A stretch of DNA of 64,000 nt from JAJPKK01 sp963844635 (GTDB taxonomy: Bacteria > Pseudomonadota > Alphaproteobacteria > Rhizobiales > Xanthobacteraceae), in the NCBI GenBank assembly GCA_963844635.1, contig CAWJPD010000014.1, positions 1-64,000 on the forward strand, given 5' to 3'. The notes under the pieces were generated by a model. The model did no database searches and was not told the origin of the DNA. It saw nothing but the letters and a program-made list of their open reading frames with translations. The first letter of the stretch is position 1. Every line of letters begins with the position of its first letter. Below, in pieces: positions 1-8,783 of the stretch. Both the position numbers and the translations under genes were made by a program.

Positions 1-11
1 AGCCGAAAAAC

Positions 12-1331
12 TCAAGCGCCGCCGCATTTCTTGGACACCTTGTTGTAATTGCCGCATTTGAGGTTGACCCAGTCGGCCTCGAGATCTTTCGAGCCGGGGA
101 GGAAGTTCGACCAGGCATCGCCGGCGACCAGGCCCGGCGTCTTCCAAACAACGTTAAACTGGCCGTCGCCGCGGATTTCGCCAATGAAGACCGGCTTGGT
201 GATGTGATGATTGGGCAGCATCTTGGCGGTGCCGCCGGTGAGGTTCGCCTGCTCGATGCCGGGCAGCGCGTCGATCGCCTTGTCGGGATCGGTGCTCTTG
301 ACCTTCTCGACCGCCTTCACCCACATATTGAAGCCGATGTAATGGGCTTCCATGGGGTCATTGGTCGTGCGCTTCGGGTTCTTGATGAAATCATGCCATT
401 CCTTGATGAAGGCCGTGTTCGCAGGTGTTTTGATCAATTCGAAGTAGTTCCACGCTGCCAAGTGCCCGATCAGGGGCTTGGTATCCATGCCGGCAAGCTC
501 TTCTTCGCCGACCGAGAATGCCACCACTGGGATGTCGGTGGCTTTCACGCCTTGGTTGCCGAGCTCCTTGTAGAATGGAACGTTGGCGTCGCCATTGATG
601 GTGGAGACAACGGCCGTCTTTTTGCCCTGAGAGCCGAAGCGCTTGATCTCGGCCACGCGGGTCTGCCAGTCGGCGAATCCGAACGGCGTGTAGTTGATCG
701 AGATGTCTTCGTCCTTCACGCCCTTCTGCTTCAGGTAAGCTTCAAGGATTTTGTTGGTGGTCCGCGGATATACGTAGTCGGTGCCTTCAAGCACCCAGCG
801 CTTCACCTTTTCATCCCGCATCAGATAGTCGACGGCGGGAATCGCCTGCTGGTTCGGAGCGGCGCCGGTGTAGAACACGTTGCGTTCGCTTTCCTCGCCC
901 TCGTACTGCACCGGATAGAACAAGATGCTGTCGAGCTCCTTGAACACCGGCAGGACCGACTTGCGCGACACCGAGGTCCAGCAACCGAAGGTGGCCGCAA
1001 CCTTGTCCTTGCTGATCAGTTCGCGCGCCTTTTCTGCGAACAATGGCCAATCCGAAGCGGGATCCACGACCACGGCTTCCAGCTTTTTGCCAAGCACGCC
1101 CCCTTTCTTGTTCTGCTGATCGATCAGCATCAGCATGACGTCCTTCAGGGTCGTCTCGCTGATCGCCATCGTGCCCGACAGCGAATGCAATATGCCGACT
1201 TTGACGGTGTCCTGGGCGAAAGCCAGCCGCGGCATGCCCAACGCAAGTCCGCCAATTGCCGTCCCGGCCCCGGCAATGAACTGCCGGCGGGTGCTCGATC
1301 GGTTCGCGATCGCTCGGAAAGAATCGACCAT
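12..1331 (-). CDS. urtA: Urea ABC transporter substrate-binding protein UrtA
   Basis: Periplasmic solute-binding component of the high-affinity urea ABC transporter (UrtABCDE). The 439-residue protein opens with a twin-arginine signal (SSTRRQFIAGAG, then a hydrophobic stretch ending LAFA) and continues into the family hallmark region KVGILHSLSGTMAISE. The stretch FGCWTSVSRKSVLPVFKE is characteristic of the urea-binding branch of the Leu/Ile/Val-type binding proteins. I chose the ATG at 1331 because GAGGAA lies about 7 nt upstream; the open frame extends further (to 1583) but lacks homology there. The rest of the urt operon would lie beyond the left edge of the window. Confidence is high for family and good for urea rather than amide specificity. 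Confidence 0.93.
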   Translation of the reverse strand: MVDSFRAIANRSSTRRQFIAGAGTAIGGLALGMPRLAFAQDTVKVGILHSLSGTMAISETTLKDVMLMLIDQQNKKGGVLGKKLEAVVVDPASDWPLFAEKARELISKDKVAATFGCWTSVSRKSVLPVFKELDSILFYPVQYEGEESERNVFYTGAAPNQQAIPAVDYLMRDEKVKRWVLEGTDYVYPRTTNKILEAYLKQKGVKDEDISINYTPFGFADWQTRVAEIKRFGSQGKKTAVVSTINGDANVPFYKELGNQGVKATDIPVVAFSVGEEELAGMDTKPLIGHLAAWNYFELIKTPANTAFIKEWHDFIKNPKRTTNDPMEAHYIGFNMWVKAVEKVKSTDPDKAIDALPGIEQANLTGGTAKMLPNHHITKPVFIGEIRGDGQFNVVWKTPGLVAGDAWSNFLPGSKDLEADWVNLKCGNYNKVSKKCGGA

Positions 1332-1978
1332 CTCGAATTCCTCTGCTTGACATGTGCGCACGTTGACGGGAGCGCGTGTTGACCCTGGGCGAATGTCGAT
1401 GCGAAAGCAGGACGCCTCTGGCGACAGCGATCGCCGTTTCACTTTCGGGCAAAGACCATGCCAAGCCGCAGTCAAGCGCCGACTCCGACCCTTGGCCCCT
1501 TTTCGCTGGCATCGCCCGGCTTGACCGGAGAATCCAGTAACCCCCGGAAGGCGTTGGTAAACTTCCTTCCTAATGCGAGTCATGGGGTTGCTGGATGCCG
1601 CGCCTAGAGCGGGACGAACAAAAATGGGGATCGAGCGTCAGAGTAGGTGGCCGCAGGGACGCGGAGCCGGAATGGATAACGCTCCGACCGCTCGCGGGTG
1701 TTGCCTGTATTCAGGATGCGGCCAGCAACCAAACGGAGCGCCAGGCAATCAGACCGCCTAATTTCACGGCAGCCTCCGGACTGAATGATTATGCGAGCGG
1801 CAGTTTGGCGAACGAGTTTTCTGCAGTTTTCAGCCGGCACGAGCTTCCCCCCCGGCGTGAAGGAACCCCCGAGGACGAGTTGTGCGCGGAAATCGCTTAA
1901 AACCCGCTGCAGCAAGCCACAGCGGGACCGTAATTTTCAAAAGTCAATTGAGCCTTTTTGGCGGCCAGTCAGGCACGG
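1332..1978. other. Intergenic region without a convincing gene
   Basis: About 650 bases between urtA and the His-rich gene. Open frames exist on both strands but have no recognisable domain, no clear ribosome-binding site and Arg/Pro-rich compositions typical of shadow frames in GC-rich DNA. A short AGAGCGGGA near 1605 resembles one arm of repeat R1 but is too short to call. The urtA promoter should lie just right of 1331; no strong -35/-10 pair is visible. Confidence 0.5.
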
Positions 1979-2239
1979 CTACTTGTGGCCATGCTCCTCG
2001 GTGTGCGCGCGACTCGCTTCCTCGGCATGGGTCCGGGCGTGACTGGCATGTCCGCTGGCGGAATGAGCATGGTGCGCGGCCTTTTCATGATGACCGCTTT
2101 CGTGATGTTTGGCGGCTTCGCCGTGATGTCGCGCCGCATTGGTATGGTGCTCCGACGCCTTTTTGTGATGCTCCGCTGCTTTCTTGGACACGATTTCCTC
2201 CCGTTTTCCTGACGGTTGATGTTTCCGTTCGAAGCTCAC
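1979..2239 (-). CDS. Small histidine/alanine-rich protein
   Basis: An 86-residue soluble protein in which roughly a quarter of residues are His, arranged as repeated AAxHH / HHxxAA units (KKAAEHHKKASEHH, AARHHGEAAKHH). The pattern predicts an amphipathic Ala/His helix that could bind metal, but no catalytic domain is visible. It starts with GTG; the GTG overlaps the TGA stop of the preceding CsbD gene (GTGA at 2236-2239), so translation is likely coupled. Similar His-rich proteins occur beside stress genes in rhizobia. A role in general stress or metal buffering is inference from the neighbour. Confidence 0.7.
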   Translation of the reverse strand: MSFERKHQPSGKREEIVSKKAAEHHKKASEHHTNAARHHGEAAKHHESGHHEKAAHHAHSASGHASHARTHAEEASRAHTEEHGHK

Positions 2240-2409
2240 TTTCCGCGGACGGCGTCTTTCACTCCCCCGACGGCATTTTGAACTTTGCCGGCGGCCTTAT
2301 CAGCCTTGCCTTCCGTTTCGAGCTTCTTGTCGCCGAGAGCCTTTCCAAGGCCTTCTTTGGCGGCGCCCTTCACTTGGTTTGCGGCGCCCTCGATACGATC
2401 CTTATCCAT
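2236..2409 (-). CDS. CsbD family stress-response protein
   Basis: A 57-residue protein matching the CsbD family across its whole length: MDKDRIEGAANQVKGAAKEG, then two KxxGKAxK-type units and a short C-terminal helix. CsbD proteins are abundant small hydrophilic proteins induced by general stress in many bacteria; their biochemical role is unknown. The start at 2409 is chosen over the longer frame (to 2481) because AAGGAG sits 8 nt upstream and CsbD proteins begin with this motif. It is the first gene of a two-gene unit with the His-rich protein. Confidence 0.88.
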   Translation of the reverse strand: MDKDRIEGAANQVKGAAKEGLGKALGDKKLETEGKADKAAGKVQNAVGGVKDAVRGK

Positions 2410-2589
2410 CGTGCAATGCTCCTTTGTGACAGCGAAAGAAAACAATTCGCGCACAGTTCTGTTCCACACTCCGCCTGCCAAAGAGGCAAAGCGGCAGGTA
2501 AAGAGTGGTCGGGGTTTTCGGGAGAGCGGCGGGAATGAAGCGCCGATTGGCGTTATCCGCCTAAAACGTCACCGGAAAAAGCCGCCCTG

Positions 2590-2669
2590 GCAGCTTTCGG
2601 ACAAGATCAGGGGGCAAAATCAATGATAATCGAGCGGGAGGCGATCCAAGCTGAACGCATCCCGCTCTA
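2590..2669 (-). repeat. R1 palindromic repeat, truncated copy
   Basis: Carries the right half of the A hairpin (CTTTCGGACAAGATCA) followed by the B hairpin AGCGGGAGGCG...ACGCATCCCGCTCTA. The terminal CTA at 2667-2669 is the TAG stop codon of the DUF502 gene, so the repeat ends exactly on the gene. Confidence 0.75.
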
Positions 2670-3437
2670 ATTGGGCGCATGCGCATGCGCCAGCGCCGAC
2701 GCACGCGCCGCCTCCGCGAGCGCGGCGAGGCGTTTCTGACCGTCCCCCGCGGACGGCTGGATCAGCCCCGCAGACATGATCAGCTTGGCCGCGGCCTCGA
2801 CCGGGATGTCCAGCTCGATCACACCGCTGCGCGCCACGAAAAAGAAGAAGCCCGTCGTCGGGTTGGGCGTGCAGGGCATGAACACCGAAACATGCTCTTC
2901 CCGGCTCGGCAGCTGCGAGGTGATCTCGGTGCTCGGCGGCTGGGACAGAAAAACAAGCGACCACATGCCGGGCGCCGGAAACTCGACCAAGCCGACGGTG
3001 CGGAAGCTCGACCCGTTTTCCGAAAACAGCGTTTCGAACACCTGCTTCAGTCCCTTGTGGATACCGCGCACCAGCGGCATTCGGTCCAGCAGCCTTTCGC
3101 CCGCCTCGACGAGCTTGCGGCCGATAAAGTTCGCGGTCAAGAATCCGAGCAGCGTCAGCGCGAGGAACGCGATCACGAGGCCACTGCCCGGAATCTTCCA
3201 GGGCAGATAGGTTTCTGGGCGATAGGCGACCGGGATGAAGGGCCGCACCAGGTCATCGACCCAGGTGATGAAAGACCAAGTGAGCCAGATCGTGATTGCA
3301 ATCGGTCCGGCGACGACAAGCCCGGTCAGGAAATAATTGCGAATGCGCGCACCGATGCTCGCGCGGTACGGCAGGCGCTTGTGCGGCTCCGCAGGGACCG
3401 AAGGCGACGGCGTGGCGGTGTTTTCGACGGCACTCAT
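2667..3437 (-). CDS. DUF502 family membrane protein
   Basis: A 256-residue inner-membrane protein of the DUF502 family. Two N-terminal transmembrane helices (about residues 33-55 and 85-105) precede a soluble domain with the family features RMPLVRGIHKGLKQV and GFFFFVARSGVIELD. Function is unknown. It lies downstream of glmU-glmS on the same strand, an order shared with related alphaproteobacteria where recG often follows. The last codons read directly into repeat R1, which provides the TAG stop. The His/Ala-rich tail (ALAHAHAPN) is not conserved in the family. Confidence 0.87.
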   Translation of the reverse strand: MSAVENTATPSPSVPAEPHKRLPYRASIGARIRNYFLTGLVVAGPIAITIWLTWSFITWVDDLVRPFIPVAYRPETYLPWKIPGSGLVIAFLALTLLGFLTANFIGRKLVEAGERLLDRMPLVRGIHKGLKQVFETLFSENGSSFRTVGLVEFPAPGMWSLVFLSQPPSTEITSQLPSREEHVSVFMPCTPNPTTGFFFFVARSGVIELDIPVEAAAKLIMSAGLIQPSAGDGQKRLAALAEAARASALAHAHAPN

Positions 3438-3637
3438 GTCAGTTATTGCTGCAGTCGGGTCGAGCGATAGAGCGCGAGCACGTACCTACGCCGCCTGTTT
3501 CAGTGGCGTGCCGACCGGGCATTTCCGAACCTATCCAGTCAATTCGTTCCGTCTGATATCGCGGTCCGGCCCGAGCCTTCTATCAAGTAAACACGGTAAG
3601 CGCACTGAGGTAAATACGTCCTGCACCTGTGGTGCCC

Positions 3638-5458
3638 CTACTCCACGGTGACCGACTTTGCGAGATTGCGAGGCTGATCGACGTCGGTGCCCATGACGAC
3701 GGCGGTGTGATAGGCGAGGAGTTGCACCGGCACGGCGTAGACGAGGGGCGTCATGGTTGCCGCGACGTCGGGAAGCGTCAGAGTGACGCGAGATTTCACC
3801 GCGGCCTCGCGGGCGCCCTTGGAGTCGGTGATCAGGATGATGCGGCCTCCGCGCGCGTCCACCTCCTGCATGTTGGACACGGTTTTTTCGAATACGCGGT
3901 CATAAGGCGCGATCACCACCACCGGCATCTGCTCGTCGATGAGGGCAATCGGACCGTGCTTGAGCTCTCCGGCGGCGTAGCCTTCCGCGTGAATGTAGGA
4001 GATTTCCTTGAGCTTGAGCGCGCCCTCCAGCGCCAACGGGAAGCTCGTACCGCGGCCGAGATAGAAGACGTTGCGGCAATGCACGAGATCGCGCGCAAGC
4101 TTCTCGATCTGCGGTTCGAGGGCCAGCGCTTCGGAGAGATGGCGCGGCATCTCGATGAGCGCCGCAACCAGCTTTGCCTCGTCCTCCGCCGAGAGGATTT
4201 GTCGCGCGCGTCCGGCGGCGATCGCGAGGCAGGCGAGCACGGTGAGCTGGCAGGTGAATGCCTTGGTGGAGGCGACGCCGATCTCGGGGCCGGCGAGCGT
4301 TGGCATAACAATCGCGCTTTCGCGGGCAATGGTCGAGGTTGGCACATTCACGATGGACATCGTGTGTTGCCGGTTCGCTTTCGCATAGCGCAGCGTCGCC
4401 AAGGTGTCGGCGGTCTCTCCAGATTGCGAGACGAAAAGGGCAAGGTTACCGGGTGAAAACGGCGCCTCGCGATAGCGAAACTCCGATGCCACATCGATTT
4501 CGACCGGCAGCCGGGCGAAGCGCTCGAACCAGTATTTGCCGATCAAGCCGGCATAATAGGCCGTGCCACAGGCCGCGATCGAGATGCGCTCGATCGCGGT
4601 GAAATCGAACTGGGCCGGGAGCTCGATGCAGCCCTTGCCGAAGTTCACGTAGTGGGCGAGCGTGTGCCCGACGACCTCCGGCTGCTCGTGGATCTCCTTC
4701 GCCATGAAATGGCGGTGATTGCCCTTGTCGACGAGAAAGGCCGCGGCGGCCGAGCGGATCACCGGTCTTGTGATCGGCTTGCCGGCAGAATCGCGGATGG
4801 TGACGCCGCCGCGGGTGAGCACGGCAACATCCCCGTCCTCGAGATAGGCGATGTCGTGCGTGAACGGCGCGAGCGCGATCGCGTCGGAACCAAGATACAT
4901 CTGCCCCTCGCCATACCCAATGGCGAGCGGCGAGCCGCGGCGGGCCCCGATCAGCAGGTCGTCCTCTCCGGCGAACAGGAAGGCGAGCGCGAATGCGCCT
5001 TTAAGGCGCGGCAGTGCCGCGGACACCGCGGCAATGGCACCTTTGCCCTTGTTCATTTCCTCCGTGACGAGATGGGCGATGACCTCGGTATCGGTCTCAG
5101 TGACGAAGACCGCGCCCCGTTCGGTCAGTTCGGCGCGCAACTCGGCAAAATTCTCGATAATGCCGTTATGCACGACGGCGACGCGGTCGGTGGCATGGGG
5201 ATGGGCATTGACCTCGTTGGGACGGCCATGGGTCGCCCAGCGCGTATGGCCAACGCCGATGGCGCCGAGGAGCGGGTCGCGGGCGAGCCGTGCCTCGAGG
5301 TTCTTGAGCTTGCCTTCGGCCCGGCAGCGGGCGAGCCGGCCGTCTTCGAGCGTCGCCACCCCAGCGGAGTCGTAGCCACGGTATTCGAGACGCTTGAGCG
5401 CATCGACCATGTCCGGCGCAACCGGCCCGACCCCCAGGATTCCGATGATGCCGCACAT
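3638..5458 (-). CDS. glmS: Glutamine--fructose-6-phosphate aminotransferase (isomerizing)
   Basis: Converts fructose-6-phosphate and glutamine to glucosamine-6-phosphate, the first step towards UDP-GlcNAc for peptidoglycan and lipid A. The 606-residue protein has the full layout: MCGIIGILG with catalytic Cys2, the class II glutaminase domain (RWATHGRPNEVNAHPH, HNGIIENF), two SIS isomerase domains (SQSGETADTLATLRYAK, and EGALKLKEISYIHAEGYAAG), and the conserved C-terminal LAKSVTVE. Length matches the family. It follows glmU by 124 nt on the same strand, an operon for consecutive pathway steps. No glmS ribozyme is present, as expected outside Firmicutes. Confidence 0.97.
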   Translation of the reverse strand: MCGIIGILGVGPVAPDMVDALKRLEYRGYDSAGVATLEDGRLARCRAEGKLKNLEARLARDPLLGAIGVGHTRWATHGRPNEVNAHPHATDRVAVVHNGIIENFAELRAELTERGAVFVTETDTEVIAHLVTEEMNKGKGAIAAVSAALPRLKGAFALAFLFAGEDDLLIGARRGSPLAIGYGEGQMYLGSDAIALAPFTHDIAYLEDGDVAVLTRGGVTIRDSAGKPITRPVIRSAAAAFLVDKGNHRHFMAKEIHEQPEVVGHTLAHYVNFGKGCIELPAQFDFTAIERISIAACGTAYYAGLIGKYWFERFARLPVEIDVASEFRYREAPFSPGNLALFVSQSGETADTLATLRYAKANRQHTMSIVNVPTSTIARESAIVMPTLAGPEIGVASTKAFTCQLTVLACLAIAAGRARQILSAEDEAKLVAALIEMPRHLSEALALEPQIEKLARDLVHCRNVFYLGRGTSFPLALEGALKLKEISYIHAEGYAAGELKHGPIALIDEQMPVVVIAPYDRVFEKTVSNMQEVDARGGRIILITDSKGAREAAVKSRVTLTLPDVAATMTPLVYAVPVQLLAYHTAVVMGTDVDQPRNLAKSVTVE

Positions 5459-5529
5459 GATGCCGGGTACCTTGCCAGCGCCGCTACGGCGCGCACCAAA
5501 ATAACAGAGAAGGCTTAAGCACAGATTGT

Positions 5530-5557
5530 GGCGAGGCGATCAAGGCCGCGCCTCGCC
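5530..5557 (-). promoter_or_regulatory. Intercistronic hairpin between glmU and glmS
   Basis: An 8-bp perfect GC-rich stem (GGCGAGGC at 5530-5537 pairing with GCCTCGCC at 5550-5557) lies in the 124-nt gap upstream of glmS. No T-run follows on either strand, so it is not a typical intrinsic terminator. It could be an RNA-processing or mRNA-stability element; this is inference. Confidence 0.45.
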
Positions 5558-5582
5558 CACAGGAACGGGAGGCCACCTGCGT

Positions 5583-6938
5583 TCACGGCATTTTTTTGCC
5601 TCCCACCAGAAGCATGCCGCGAAGCCGCGCAGCCCAGCCCGGCTTGACCGTCTGGCGCGCCCGGCCAAGCGCAAGCGCATCCGGCGGAACATCGCGCGTG
5701 ATGACCGATCCCGACCCGACATAGGCCCCGTCGCCGATGCTCACCGGCGCGACCAGCGCCGAATTCGACCCGATGAAGGCGCCCTTGCCGATCTCGGTGC
5801 GATGCTTGGCGGCGCCGTCATAATTGCAGGTGATGGCGCCGGCGCCGATATTGGCGCCTTCGCCGACACTCGCGTCGCCGACATAGGCGAGGTGATTGGC
5901 CTTTGCCCCGACGGCAAGGCGCGCCTCCTTGATCTCGACGAAGTTGCCGACATGAACGTCGGCCTCAAGTTTGGCGCCCGGACGCAACCGCGCAAACGGG
6001 CCGATCCGCGCTCCCGGCCCGATATGCGCCCCCTCGATGTGCGAAAATGAGCGGATCAACGCGCCGTCCTCGACCGTCACACCCGGTCCGAACACGACAT
6101 GGGGCTCGATCGTAACATCGCAGCCGAGCTTGGTGTCGGCGGACAGGTAGACGGTCTCGGGAGCGATCATCGTCACGCCGGCTTCGTGGGCAGCGGCGCG
6201 AAGCCGTTGCTGCAACCCGGCTTCGGCTTGCGCGAGTTGAGCCTGGGTGTTGACCCCCTGCACTTCCTCCTCCTGCGTCTCGAGCGCCACGGGCGTAAGT
6301 TCCATGCCGTTCGCAATCGCCACCGCATCGGTCAGATAGAACTCGCGTTTCGCGTTGTCATCCCCGATGCTGTCAAGGATTGCGATCGCCGCCGCGCCGG
6401 AAAGTCCCATCATCCCGGCATTGCAAAGACCGATGGCGCGCTCTTGGCGGGTCGCATCCTTCTCCTCGCGAACAGCTTTGAGCCGTCCGGCCGAATCGAG
6501 GATGAGTCGGCCATAGCCGGTGGGGTCGCGGGGCCGGAATCCGACCACCGCCACACCGGCGCCGGCCGCGAGCTCCGCCCGCACCCGCGCCAGGGTCGAC
6601 GCCGTGATCAGCGGGGTATCCGCAAAGACGATGAGGAGGTCGTCGAAACCGCGCTCCAGGGCCGCGCGCGCGGCAAGCACCGCATGCGCCGTACCGCGGC
6701 GCTCCTGTTGCGTAAAAAGTTCGGCGGCGGGCATTGCGAGTGATACGGCACGCCGGACCTCGTCCTGCCCCGGCCCGACCACGACCGCGAGCGCACCGCC
6801 GATTTCGCCGGCCGCGCCAAGGACATGGGCAATGAGGCTGCGGCCGCCGATCGCGTGCAGCACCTTGGGACGCGAGGATCGCATCCTCGTGCCTTCGCCA
6901 GCCGCAAGAACAACCGTGAGACAGGTTCGATCGGTCAT
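5583..6938 (-). CDS. glmU: Bifunctional GlcNAc-1-P uridyltransferase / GlcN-1-P acetyltransferase
   Basis: Catalyses the last two steps to UDP-GlcNAc. The N-terminal uridyltransferase shows LAAGEGTRMRSSRPKVLH, the QQERRGTAHA motif and FADTPLI. The C-terminal acetyltransferase is a left-handed beta helix with hexapeptide repeats (VGNFVEIKEARL, KANHLAYVGDASVG, GAGAITCNYDGAAKHRTEIG). The product is 451 residues from the ATG at 6938; a TTG at 6947 is in frame, but AGCAGG upstream favours the ATG. It leads the glmU-glmS-DUF502 run. The 'FADTPLI' motif has D at the usual metal-binding place. Confidence 0.96.
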   Translation of the reverse strand: MTDRTCLTVVLAAGEGTRMRSSRPKVLHAIGGRSLIAHVLGAAGEIGGALAVVVGPGQDEVRRAVSLAMPAAELFTQQERRGTAHAVLAARAALERGFDDLLIVFADTPLITASTLARVRAELAAGAGVAVVGFRPRDPTGYGRLILDSAGRLKAVREEKDATRQERAIGLCNAGMMGLSGAAAIAILDSIGDDNAKREFYLTDAVAIANGMELTPVALETQEEEVQGVNTQAQLAQAEAGLQQRLRAAAHEAGVTMIAPETVYLSADTKLGCDVTIEPHVVFGPGVTVEDGALIRSFSHIEGAHIGPGARIGPFARLRPGAKLEADVHVGNFVEIKEARLAVGAKANHLAYVGDASVGEGANIGAGAITCNYDGAAKHRTEIGKGAFIGSNSALVAPVSIGDGAYVGSGSVITRDVPPDALALGRARQTVKPGWAARLRGMLLVGGKKMP

Positions 6939-6963
6939 CACGCGCAACCTGCTGGAGTTCGCT

Positions 6964-7065
6964 GGAGCGGAATACGTTCACCTTGAAACGCCTACCGCTC
7001 GGTCCCATTGATCTTGGGCGCGATCTTTGTCCGAAAAGTCTGCAACTTTTCGGGATCATGCGCTA
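6964..7065 (+). repeat. R1 palindromic repeat copy
   Basis: B hairpin (GGAGCGGAATACGTTCA...CCGCTC) followed by A hairpin (GATCTTTGTCCGAAAAGTC...CGGGATCATGCGC). It sits in the divergent gap between glmU and the coiled-coil gene, so it probably lies in one or both 5' untranslated regions. Confidence 0.8.
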
Positions 7066-7097
7066 ATTTTCACCTAACTGATTCGGCGGGACAGAGG

Positions 7098-8309
7098 ATG
7101 ACGGCATCAAGGCCCTGGTCGAGCGCCCTGTTCGGGTCACAGGCAGCTTCGTCCCGATCGCGCGGGGCGTTTCGTCCACTGGGGTGGGGTGCCGCTGCCG
7201 CCTTGGCGATGCTCATCGCCTACGCTTCAGCGCATACCCAGAGCGGCGCGCAGCGCTTGAATGTGGCATTCTCGGAGCCGAACAATGGCATTGCCGGCCC
7301 CGACCGGCAATGGTCGGACGGGATCACCGTATGGTCTGTGGGCGTCGACCGAGAAATGCGGCGCCTCAACGACGGGGTTCGCGGCCTCACTGAAGAGCGC
7401 AATGGCCTCACCGAAAAGCTCGGTGCAATGGAGCGGCGCGTTAACGAGTTGGCTGCCACGGCGGCGCAACGCGGTACCCAGTTCGAGGCGGAAGCAAAGG
7501 CCGCCCGCGAGACCGCCGCCTCCGCCTCCCAATCGGCCGCAGCGGCCTTGAAGCTCGCACAGGCCCGCCAGGAATCGCCGCCGCAAGTGGCTCATCAGGC
7601 GCCGCCTGCGACCGCCATTCAGGAACCGGCAGCAACTTTTGCCATGGCGATCCAGGAGGCACAGCACGGTGCCAACGGGCCGAACTTGACGATTCCTGTT
7701 GGACACGCCGCGATCGCGGGGCCGCCATCGGCGCAGACGATCAGCTCGGCTTTGCCTCCGCTGGCGGCCTTTCCCGTGACGACCACCGGATCGCCGACCT
7801 ATACCGGCACGGTCCCGATGCCGGCGCCCTGGCCGGAAACGGCGGCCATTTTGGCGCGGGCGCCCCACGTGCCGTCCGCAGGCTCCGCCGACCCCGGCGA
7901 CCTCATCCGGCATCAGCAGGTGGGCGCCGTCAATGGATCGCCGAGGATGCACGCGGCCGTCGCCCCGATTTTTCAATCCAATCCGCTGATGGCAGCAGGG
8001 ATACTTGATGCCCCGCCGGCGCTTGGCGCAATTGCGGCGGAATTCGGCGTCGATCTCGGCGCCGCCACCACGGTTGAGGCGGCGCGGGCGCGCTGGAACG
8101 AATTGCAGATTCACCAATCGCCGCTGCTCGATAATCTCAAGCCGCTGATCGCGCTAAAAGACGGGAGCCGCGGCGGGCAGGAATTGCACCTCGTCGCCGG
8201 CCCATTGACCAGCAGCGCCGCGGGCGCGCGGCTATGTGCGGTCGTCTCGTCAACAGGCACGGCATGCGAACCGTCAGCCTATGACGGGCAGCGGCTACTG
8301 GCTCAGTGA
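7098..8309 (+). CDS. Single-pass membrane coiled-coil protein of unknown function
   Basis: I do not recognise a named family. The 403-residue product has a basic N-terminus, one transmembrane helix (WGAAAALAMLIAYASA, around residues 30-46), a helical coiled coil with Ala/Glu/Arg heptads (about 85-170: EERNGLTEKLGAMERRVNEL), a long Pro/Ala-rich linker, and a C-terminal stretch LHLVAGPLTSSAAGARLCAV that resembles the end of a SPOR-type fold. Start at ATG 7098 with GACAGAGG just upstream; the longer frame would begin inside repeat R1. Architecture suggests an envelope protein with a periplasmic C-terminus. This is inference. Confidence 0.7.
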   Translation: MTASRPWSSALFGSQAASSRSRGAFRPLGWGAAAALAMLIAYASAHTQSGAQRLNVAFSEPNNGIAGPDRQWSDGITVWSVGVDREMRRLNDGVRGLTEERNGLTEKLGAMERRVNELAATAAQRGTQFEAEAKAARETAASASQSAAAALKLAQARQESPPQVAHQAPPATAIQEPAATFAMAIQEAQHGANGPNLTIPVGHAAIAGPPSAQTISSALPPLAAFPVTTTGSPTYTGTVPMPAPWPETAAILARAPHVPSAGSADPGDLIRHQQVGAVNGSPRMHAAVAPIFQSNPLMAAGILDAPPALGAIAAEFGVDLGAATTVEAARARWNELQIHQSPLLDNLKPLIALKDGSRGGQELHLVAGPLTSSAAGARLCAVVSSTGTACEPSAYDGQRLLAQ

Positions 8310-8374
8310 CGGGCCTGATATATCAGGGTTTTGGCCGCCCTACATCGTTCGGTTGTCGGCGAACCTGCCATCAT

Positions 8375-8593
8375 TCAGTTCAGAGAGGCCGTGGGACCAC
8401 CTGTCGCCGGCGCGCTGGCGTCTATCGCCAACACGCAATCGCCATCGATCCTCAGGCGGTGCGCCCGCTTGCAGTGCGGGCACCGCAGCGAAAATCTCAC
8501 CCCTTGAATCCGTGACAGCGTTCGCCTGTCCGTCCCGATTTCACTGTCGATATTGAGACCGGTTCGCGGACACTTGAAAACAAGGCTTTGCAT
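8375..8593 (-). CDS. Small zinc-ribbon-like protein
   Basis: A 72-residue protein with Cys pairs spaced as in a short zinc ribbon: KCPRTG near residue 8 and LRCPHCKRAH near residue 37. The first half-site has only one Cys, so metal binding is uncertain. A GGGAGGTC ribosome-binding site precedes the ATG at 8593. It resembles in design the CPHC protein at 11855-12127. Role unknown; small ribbon proteins of this kind are common orphans in Bradyrhizobiaceae. Confidence 0.62.
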   Translation of the reverse strand: MQSLVFKCPRTGLNIDSEIGTDRRTLSRIQGVRFSLRCPHCKRAHRLRIDGDCVLAIDASAPATGGPTASLN

Positions 8594-8783
8594 CGTGACC
8601 TCCCGGAATCAGTTCTCTCTCCGACATAATGCTCGGACGCCATTGGTTAACGGGGCGTTAACCGGATGACGGGGGTTGCGCGACCGGGTAGATTGCTTCT
8701 GGCCGACCGATATGCCGCGGGGAATGCGGAGCGAGATATCTGATCGGAGCACCACTCCGCGGGATCGTACAGGGAGCAGGACC

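Noticed and set aside
204..1382. 392-codon plus-strand open frame over urtA
   Set aside because: Exactly antisense to urtA, no family motif, composition typical of a shadow frame in GC-rich coding DNA.
3629..4456. glmS ribozyme or extra gene opposite glmS
   Set aside because: The plus-strand frame is a shadow, and the glmU-glmS gap shows only a simple hairpin without the ribozyme core.
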